A DNA stretch of 12,105 nt from JBBTIS01 sp038059855 (GTDB lineage Bacteria; Elusimicrobiota; Elusimicrobia; JACQPE01), in contig CAYHKQ010000069.1 in assembly GCA_964357255.1 (NCBI GenBank), positions 1-12,105 of the forward strand. Reading direction: 5' to 3'. The notes under the pieces were generated by a model that saw only the letters and a program-made list of their open reading frames with translations, made no database searches and had not been told where the DNA came from. A program made the translations under genes and the position numbers. Positions 7,049 through 12,105 of the stretch are shown here, piece after piece; positions within the stretch are counted from its first letter, which is position 1; each line of letters opens with the position of its first letter.

Positions 7049-7884
7049 CCGTCTTTTCCATTTACGGTAAGAAGCCAATTTTAGAGGCGTTGTCCGTCAA
7101 TCGCCGGCTTTATCGTTTTAAGGAATTGCGCCTGGCTCACGGACGCGAAAGAGACGGGGACGTTAATCGTATTCTCAGGCTGGCCTCTTCCAAAGGAATT
7201 CCTACCAGGTTTGTAGAGATTCGAGAGTTAGACCGATGGGCGCCCGGGTATCTGGGCCATCAGGGTTTGGTTTTAATGCTGAATGAGCCGCCTGTTGCGG
7301 ATGAATGGGACGATGTTTTGACTGAGTGCCGCAAGCGCCGTAGCGCCTTGTTGGTCGCTTTGGATTCGGTGAGCGATCATCAAAATGTCGGCGCTATCGC
7401 CAGGTGCGCCGCGGCCTTTGGCGCGATGGGCCTGGTGGCTCCCAGGGATCGCGCCGCCCCTTTGATTCATCCTGCCGTTTGGAGAGTGGCTCAGGGCGCG
7501 GCCGAGCACATTAGGCTGGTCAGCGTGGTTAATTTATCCCGCGCATTGGCTCATCTCAAGGAGGAGGGATTTTGGATTGTGGGCGCTTCCATGGAAGCTA
7601 AAGACGAGGATTTAGCCATGGTTAGGGAGTGGCCTGCCAAAATTTGTCTTGTGTTTGGGGGGGAGGCCTCGGGCCTGCGGCGTTTGACCCTGGAGTCTTG
7701 CGACATCCGGGCAACGATTCGCCAAAAGCGTCCCGGAGGCCTCGATTCGCTCAATTTGGCCGGCGCGGCCGCGATTTTTCTTTGGGAAATAGCAAAACGA
7801 AAGGGTCCCCATGGCTCAATGGATAGAGTGTTGCCCTCCGAAGGCAAAGATGGTGGTTCGATTCCACCTGGGGACAAATTTTAA
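7045..7884 (+). CDS. rlmB: SpoU/TrmH-family 23S rRNA (guanosine-2'-O-)-methyltransferase, RlmB type; frame runs through a tRNA gene
   Basis: This is a SpoU knot methyltransferase using S-adenosylmethionine, probably modifying 23S rRNA G2251 as RlmB does. Residues 4-80 form the small substrate-binding domain (IYGKKPILEAL, GHQGLVLML). The SpoU motifs follow: motif 1 LDSVSDHQNVGAIARCA, motif 2 LVFGGEASGLR, and motif 3 SLNLAGAAAIFLWEI. The family normally ends a few residues after motif 3, near residue 253. Here no stop occurs there; residues 254-277 are read from the whole tRNA-Arg gene, and TAA comes at 7882-7884. The RNA target is inferred, since other SpoU enzymes look alike. The cysS-rlmB order is close to the Bacillus cysS-mrnC-rlmB arrangement. 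Confidence 0.9.
   Translation: MTVFSIYGKKPILEALSVNRRLYRFKELRLAHGRERDGDVNRILRLASSKGIPTRFVEIRELDRWAPGYLGHQGLVLMLNEPPVADEWDDVLTECRKRRSALLVALDSVSDHQNVGAIARCAAAFGAMGLVAPRDRAAPLIHPAVWRVAQGAAEHIRLVSVVNLSRALAHLKEEGFWIVGASMEAKDEDLAMVREWPAKICLVFGGEASGLRRLTLESCDIRATIRQKRPGGLDSLNLAGAAAIFLWEIAKRKGPHGSMDRVLPSEGKDGGSIPPGDKF
7805..7876 (+). tRNA. tRNA-Arg (anticodon CCG)
   Basis: A complete 72-nt cloverleaf. The acceptor arm GTCCCCA pairs perfectly with TGGGGAC, with A as the discriminator base. The D arm is GCTC/GAGT (one G-U) with a GG-containing loop. The anticodon arm is TTGCC/GGCAA with loop CTCCGAA, giving anticodon CCG, which reads CGG (Arg). The variable loop has 4 nt, and the T arm is GGTGG/CCACC with loop TTCGATT. 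CCA is not encoded. It lies entirely inside the 3' end of the rlmB frame on the same strand and has no obvious promoter of its own, so it is probably cut from the rlmB transcript. Confidence 0.97.
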
Positions 7885-7991
7885 AGAGTCGAGGCTGTGT
7901 TTTTAAGTGTTAAATGTGGGTTTTCCCTCGAAGTTGCGCAGTTCTGGCTTCACGACCACTGGAGTGGTAAGATGGCGTGTTCGTGATTGGG
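7885..7991. other. Gap at the strand switch, with small inverted repeats
   Basis: This is the stretch between the rlmB/tRNA end and the stop of the AbiEii remnant. It holds a small perfect hairpin, ACCACT 7955-7960 and AGTGGT 7963-7968 around GG, within a wider pair TCACGA 7950-7955 / TCGTGA 7981-7986. No T-run follows, so a terminator is not clear. I see no convincing gene. It may be worn sequence from the insertion that left the remnant next to it. Confidence 0.4.
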
Positions 7992-8536
7992 TTAACTATC
8001 CAAACTGGTCTTGTGATCCTTGAGAGCTTCTGTCGGAACCATCCTGATTTCAGGCGTGATCCCTTCATTTTCCAGCAAAATTTTTATGTCAAAAAAATCT
8101 CTCGGATGCTGCCGGTCCAGCGCGGCGCAAATCTTGCCTCCAAATAAATCCGCGTTGGCCAAAGTCTTAATCCCAACGGACATCCCAAACTCTTCCTTGG
8201 CCTTTGGGCACAAATCGCGTCCCACGGGAACCTGCACCGCTCCTCTGATCACAAAATTGGGTTCGATTTTGATGAGCCCTTCCGCTCCCCGCACCAGCAA
8301 CTTAGCAACCCTCCCATCTACCCGGCCTTCCTGAGCGACAACTCCAGGCAATGCTTTGATGATTTTGGCCTTGATGCGAATCAAAGCTTCACTGATTCCG
8401 ATCAACGATTCTTCCCGAGGTTGTAAGGGCAGGTAGGTCAAATCAATATCCACCGAGAGTCTCGGCATATCCCAAACAAAAAAGTTAATAGCGGTTCCGC
8501 CGCCACATAAGGCACAAGCCTCATTTCACTCACCAT
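7992..8536 (-). pseudogene. Remnant of an AbiEii-like nucleotidyltransferase (toxin-family) gene
   Basis: AbiEii proteins are nucleotidyltransferases, usually toxins paired with AbiEi. The open frame up to ATG 8468 carries the family core PRLSVDIDLTYLPL and later KICAALDRQHPRDFFDIK. The same frame extends upstream through GGGTAINFFVWDM, the conserved GGTA motif, so ATG 8468 is not the true start. Further upstream the expected sequence lies in another frame: MVSEMRLVPYVAAEP from ATG 8536. The frames meet at 8493-8501 (GGCGGAACC on the minus strand). The residues usually between these motifs (EPxFALKGGTA) are missing, as a deletion at a short repeat would leave. The C-terminus also ends early, soon after ENEGITPEIR; the family is typically near 280-300 residues. 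No AbiEi partner is visible. I infer a dead gene. Confidence 0.75.
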
Positions 8537-8601
8537 ATTCGGGGGGCACAATACTCATTTCAAAGGCCTTGCTCAGGAATTAAGTATTGTGTCCCCTGAA
8601 T
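8537..8601. repeat. 65-bp imperfect inverted repeat (REP/MITE-like hairpin)
   Basis: Arms 8537-8561 and 8577-8601 match over 25 positions with two mismatches plus one that becomes G-U in RNA. Read outward, both arms contain AGTATTGTG, then a C/T, then CCCC and GAAT. The loop is 15 nt. It resembles a REP or MITE-type mobile hairpin and could also act as a two-way terminator between the flanking minus-strand genes. The right arm and loop encode the last residues and the stop of the GH130 gene. No transposase is nearby, so its class is uncertain. Confidence 0.65.
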
Positions 8602-10078
8602 CCTCCATGGCGGCAATGATTTCATCAATGGAAACCAGGGCGAAGCCGGTCACGCGATCCGATATGCCGTAGGGCAGGATCAACTGGTCGCCGTGCAGAA
8701 GCGCCCCGCAGGTGTAGAGGACGTTGGGCACGTAACCCTCCCGCTCAATGCCTTCGGGGCGCATCAGAGGTTCTCGCAGGCGGCCGATCACCTTGGAAGG
8801 ATCATCCCGGTCCAAAAGAAAAGCGCCGAAGCAATATTTCCGCATGGGTCCGACGCCGTGGCTCAAGACCAGCCATCCCGCCTCCGTTTCAATCGGGGAA
8901 CCGCAGTTGCCGATTTTTATGAACTCCCAGGGATAGGCGGACGAGAGAAGAAGACTGGCTTCGTTCCATAAATACACATTATCGGAATACATTAGAAAGA
9001 TATTTTCTTTGTCCTGCCGCGAAAGCATGGCGTAGCGCCCGTTGATCCTGCGGGGAAAAAGGGCCATCCCCTTATTTTGCACACCGGAGCCATTTAAGGT
9101 AGCGAATTTAAAATGCCGGAAATCCTCGGTTTCAAAAAGCTGCGGAAGGACATTGCGGCCGTCGTAGGCGGTATAAGTGCCGTAATAGAGCGTACTTCCC
9201 CTTTCGTCTCGATAAGCCGTTAAACGCACATCTTCTAAGCCGTTACTCTGAATGGAAGTGACGGGAAAAATAATTCTTTCGGAGAGCTCCTGGTCCGGCC
9301 CAAACTCAATGTCGTAGTTGGACTGCGCCAAAAACCACAGGCCCTTGGCGGTATTGTCGTCTTCGATTTTTTGGCCGGGGGCTGTTTCTTGAAGGACCTC
9401 TTTAAGGCCGTTCTTTAGTTCTTTGAGTGTAAAAACATCTCCCAGGCGGCTCATCACGCGCTGTACCCATTCACCGGCTAAACCCATTTCCGTGACTTGC
9501 CGTCCGAATAGAGCTTTGTCGTAAGTCGAATTTTCAATAAGCTCGGGCTCAGTCAAAAAACGCGATACCGGGTCCACGGAAATACCGCTGTGCGCGTCAA
9601 TGGCTCCGCTGCGGAAAGAGATGGTAGATATGTGACCCTCTCCTGTTGATCGAAGGCTCAGAAGGAAACGCAGGCTGCCCTTAGACAATCCTGATTGGTC
9701 AGGATGGGCAACGATGGATGGGTTAAATAGCGCCGTGGATTCGGCTGAATATTCGAACATGAAGTAAGAGCCAATCAACAGTTTTCGCGCCTCAGAGATA
9801 TTGCCGCCCGGAGGCAGCAAATGCTCCAGGTAGTGAAACCTCGCCAAAAGGCGCTTGTTTAACCATCGATGGCGGGAAGAAAACTCCTCAAGAACCTGAT
9901 CCAGAACGCGCTGGACATCACTCTCCGCAAGCGCCAGTGCCCGGCGAATAATTTTGACGTATTCCTCGCTGTAAGCGAATCCCAAAGGCCGCAAAACTAC
10001 GCGGCCTTGGTCCGGAGACAACCGGATATCCATCCGACGGATGTTGATGGTTTTTTGCTCGAGAGAAAATCGTTTCAT
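8573..10078 (-). CDS. GH130-family beta-mannoside phosphorylase / mannosidase
   Basis: GH130 enzymes cleave beta-mannosides, mostly by phosphorolysis that releases mannose 1-phosphate. After a helical N-terminal region (about 1-105) a five-bladed propeller pattern follows: FNPSIV at 118-123, GEGHISTISFRSG at 146-158, GLEDVRL at 280-286, NKGMALFPRRINGRYAMLSR from 335, GNCGSPIETEAGWLVLSHGV at 390-409, and LPYGISD at 468-474. These are standard GH130 signatures; length is 501 aa. I cannot tell phosphorylase from hydrolase or the linkage from sequence alone. The start ATG overlaps the stop of the upstream glycosyltransferase as ATGA (10075-10078). The last residues (about GDTILNS) and TGA come from an inverted-repeat hairpin, so the native end has been replaced; the missing tail is probably only a few residues. 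Confidence 0.88.
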   Translation of the reverse strand: MKRFSLEQKTINIRRMDIRLSPDQGRVVLRPLGFAYSEEYVKIIRRALALAESDVQRVLDQVLEEFSSRHRWLNKRLLARFHYLEHLLPPGGNISEARKLLIGSYFMFEYSAESTALFNPSIVAHPDQSGLSKGSLRFLLSLRSTGEGHISTISFRSGAIDAHSGISVDPVSRFLTEPELIENSTYDKALFGRQVTEMGLAGEWVQRVMSRLGDVFTLKELKNGLKEVLQETAPGQKIEDDNTAKGLWFLAQSNYDIEFGPDQELSERIIFPVTSIQSNGLEDVRLTAYRDERGSTLYYGTYTAYDGRNVLPQLFETEDFRHFKFATLNGSGVQNKGMALFPRRINGRYAMLSRQDKENIFLMYSDNVYLWNEASLLLSSAYPWEFIKIGNCGSPIETEAGWLVLSHGVGPMRKYCFGAFLLDRDDPSKVIGRLREPLMRPEGIEREGYVPNVLYTCGALLHGDQLILPYGISDRVTGFALVSIDEIIAAMEDSGDTILNS

Positions 10079-12027
10079 TTAAGAGGGCTTGGGCTTCTAA
10101 AGGCAGCCAGTTCGTTTTGCACTTGCTGCATCTGCGCCAGGGAGACGAGAAACGCCAGGGTGGATTCGGCCCCTTGGTTCTGGTTGACGCGGTCCACGTG
10201 AAGCCCGTCCCGGCATCCGCCGGTATTAGGGTCGTAGAGGAAAAGACCCAGGTCGTTTCGTCCCAAAAACCAGTCGAAGGCGTGGCGCGCCTGGCTGAAC
10301 CAATAATCATCCGATGTGCACCTGTAAGCCTCCAAACAGGCAGACACCATAACCTGAGCTTCGATGGGTTGTTGATCGAAATTCGCCCGCTCGCCGCCGC
10401 GCTTATAAAAACCATTGGAGCCGATGGGACGCAGATACCCTCCTTCCGCAGTTTGAATTTTGGTGAGCCAGCGCAAGGTTTTTAAACCTACTTCAAACAC
10501 GTCGGCACGGGAAGTCCCACTGCCGCTTAGAATCAGCGCATGGGAAAGCCCGGCGTTCATATAGGTCATTGAGTCCTCAAACCAAGGCCATTCGGGAGTG
10601 GCTGTGCGATTGTAAAGACCCACCAAAAGATCGGTAAGCGTGTCCCGAGCTTGGCTCACCTGCCGATCTCCGTTGAATCGCCGCAGATATTCGTGAGCGC
10701 CGATTAAAGCCAGCGCCCAAGCCCGGGGCGAGCTAAATTCCGTCACAGGAGAGAGCGCCTGCGCGAAAATCTGTCCTGCCAGAGCTTGAAAGCCGGGGTT
10801 TTTCGATCGGCCCACGCAGGTTCCCAGAGCCACCAGCGCGCGGCCGCAACAATCCTCGGATATGGCTTCGTCTTTCCAAGACCGGTTAAATTCCATGAAA
10901 TTCCGAAAACGTTTTAGCTTCGGGTCAAAGGCGTATTGAAGGAACGCGGCGTAAGTGGTGGCGGCGTTTAAAAGACGGGGCGAATCTTCCCCTAACTCCT
11001 CAAGGAGAACCGTCAAAATCAGAGCGCGGGCATTGTCGTCAGTGCAGTATCCGGTATAAAAGTTCGGCACAGCCACGATAGCGTGCTGGAATATGCCCGT
11101 GGAGTCAGTCATCCGGTAGAGATGATCAAGCTTCATTTCGGGCAGTCCCGTGAGCTGTTTATCCAGCGTCTTCACAGTAAAAAGTTTCCGGGTTAAGCCG
11201 GCCCGTTCATTGCGGGCCTTTTTAAAAGTCTGCATGTAAGAATAGGCTACGTTACCCCATACCATTTCCCGGCCTATTTTATAAGCATTCTTTCTGAGGG
11301 TATTGCGCCGGATATCGTCCGTCAAAAGTCTCACTACCTCCCGGGCAATGGCATCCGGGTCGTTAAAGGGAACCAGCACTCCGCGGTTATCAGCTAACAT
11401 CTCTTGAGCGTACCAATAGGGAGTAGACACCACGGCCTTACCCGCGCCAAAACAATAGGCGAGCGTCCCGGACACAATCTGAGCCTCATTAAGATAGGGC
11501 GTAATGTAGATATCCGCGGCGCCGATGAATTCCTTTAGTTCAGCCAACTCTACAAAACGGTTGTAAAAAATCACGTTCTTTTTAACGCCGTTTTTTTCGG
11601 CCAGCAGTTCCAAACCCAGACGGTAGGACTCACCCGCCTCACGCAGAAGATGCGGATGAGTGGCTCCCAAAATGATGTAAACCGCGTCAGGGCACTCAGC
11701 CACGATTTTAGGAAGAGCGTTAAGCACGTTCTCAATGCCCTTGCTGGGAGAAAGCAGTCCAAACGTCAAGAGCACCTGTTTGCCCTCCACACCGAAGAGA
11801 TCTTTATAAAAACTGGGATCCACAAAAGAGGTCTTTGGAATGCCGTGGGCAATCATGTCAATTTTGGCGGCGGGGGTCTTATGAACACTTTTCAGAAATT
11901 CCTCCGCCTTATGGGACATCACCGCCACGCGTGTGGAGAGTTGAATCAGTTCCTGCATCACTCGCTTTTGATCGGCATTGGGTTCTTTAAGCACGGTGTG
12001 GAGCGTGGTGACGATGGGCACATCCAC
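10075..12027 (-). CDS. GT4-type glycosyltransferase with C-terminal alpha/alpha-barrel-like domain; N-terminal half missing
   Basis: Residues 1-60 are the end of a GT-B N-terminal domain, whose conserved strand VPIVTTLHTVLKEP normally lies about 100 residues or more into the protein. Residues 85-235 are the donor-binding GT4 domain (LLTFGLLSPSKGIENVLNAL, then SGTLAYCFGAGKAVVSTPYWYA). From about 300 to 640 the sequence is helical with W/D-rich repeats (YCTDDNARAL, WPWFEDSMTYMNAGLSHALI, TNTGGCRDG-like DPNTGGCRDG), resembling an (alpha/alpha)6 barrel. The listed start is GTG 12027, but the matching frame goes on upstream as ITHLLALLREV to an in-frame TAA at 12061-12063. As seen it lacks most of its acceptor domain, so it is a frameshifted or broken gene, or damaged by the contig end. 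It is coupled to GH130 by ATGA, suggesting a shared mannose-containing glycan. Confidence 0.8.
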   Translation of the reverse strand: MDVPIVTTLHTVLKEPNADQKRVMQELIQLSTRVAVMSHKAEEFLKSVHKTPAAKIDMIAHGIPKTSFVDPSFYKDLFGVEGKQVLLTFGLLSPSKGIENVLNALPKIVAECPDAVYIILGATHPHLLREAGESYRLGLELLAEKNGVKKNVIFYNRFVELAELKEFIGAADIYITPYLNEAQIVSGTLAYCFGAGKAVVSTPYWYAQEMLADNRGVLVPFNDPDAIAREVVRLLTDDIRRNTLRKNAYKIGREMVWGNVAYSYMQTFKKARNERAGLTRKLFTVKTLDKQLTGLPEMKLDHLYRMTDSTGIFQHAIVAVPNFYTGYCTDDNARALILTVLLEELGEDSPRLLNAATTYAAFLQYAFDPKLKRFRNFMEFNRSWKDEAISEDCCGRALVALGTCVGRSKNPGFQALAGQIFAQALSPVTEFSSPRAWALALIGAHEYLRRFNGDRQVSQARDTLTDLLVGLYNRTATPEWPWFEDSMTYMNAGLSHALILSGSGTSRADVFEVGLKTLRWLTKIQTAEGGYLRPIGSNGFYKRGGERANFDQQPIEAQVMVSACLEAYRCTSDDYWFSQARHAFDWFLGRNDLGLFLYDPNTGGCRDGLHVDRVNQNQGAESTLAFLVSLAQMQQVQNELAAFRSPSPLK

Positions 12028-12105
12028 CTCGCGCAGGAGCGCCAGAAGGTGCGTAATAGCTTAGTCCGCCCAAGTTAGCCCCGGCCCTTCCCTTAACCAC
12101 CCCGA
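12028..12105 (-). other. Window-edge sequence upstream of the truncated glycosyltransferase
   Basis: The glycosyltransferase frame stays open on the minus strand up to TAA 12061-12063 (AITHLLALLREV just after it). A neighbouring frame beyond the stop reads RAGANLGGL; dropping one A near 12062 would join it as GGLAITHLLALL, a sensible stretch for this family. That favours a one-base frameshift over a true start, but only about 40 nt of upstream sequence remain to judge by. Confidence 0.3.

Noticed and set aside
7950..7986. attC-like or recombination site
   Set aside because: The inverted repeats are short and the core sequences of an integron site are missing.
11650..12078. 142-codon plus-strand frame opposite the glycosyltransferase
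   Set aside because: The minus-strand protein matches GT4 throughout this stretch; the plus frame has no family character.

Overview
The window looks like chromosomal DNA from an uncultured diderm bacterium. It is diderm because it carries an MlaF/MlaD-type lipid-transport pair whose MCE protein ends in an outer-membrane-like beta-strand region. GC content is moderate to high and starts are mixed ATG/GTG. The order radA-yacL-ispD-ispF-cysS-rlmB resembles the Bacillus radA-disA-yacL-ispD-ispF cluster, with disA absent. Elusimicrobiota or a neighbouring candidate phylum is my best guess, at low confidence and without any database support.

Left two thirds (1-7884, + strand): a tightly packed housekeeping run. 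It opens with the 3' part of an MlaF-like ABC ATPase that carries an in-frame TAA. Next come an MCE/MlaD protein with an unusual C-terminal beta-rich domain, the DNA-repair ATPase RadA, a membrane-anchored PIN/TRAM nuclease (YacL type), the MEP-pathway enzymes IspD and IspF, cysteinyl-tRNA synthetase, and an RlmB-type SpoU methyltransferase. Spacings are short: 1 nt for mlaF/mlaD, 4 nt for ispD/ispF, 1 nt for ispF/cysS, and an ATGA overlap for cysS/rlmB. The rlmB frame runs through a complete tRNA-Arg(CCG) gene and stops only 6 nt beyond it.

Junction (7885-8601): a strand switch with signs of decay. It holds a minus-strand AbiEii-like nucleotidyltransferase remnant, broken by what looks like a deletion at a 9-bp repeat and lacking its C-terminal part. 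A 65-bp imperfect inverted repeat separates this remnant from the next gene and supplies that gene's last codons and stop.

Right third (8573-12105, - strand): a two-gene carbohydrate module. A GT4-type glycosyltransferase with a C-terminal alpha/alpha-barrel-like domain lacks its N-terminal half in this window because of an in-frame stop. It is coupled through an ATGA overlap to a GH130-family mannoside phosphorylase/hydrolase.

The observations most worth following up are the tRNA buried in the rlmB frame, the MCE plus beta-barrel-like architecture, the inverted repeat that rewrites a gene end, and the GT4/GH130 pair. I found no CRISPR array, complete insertion sequence, rRNA or phage gene.
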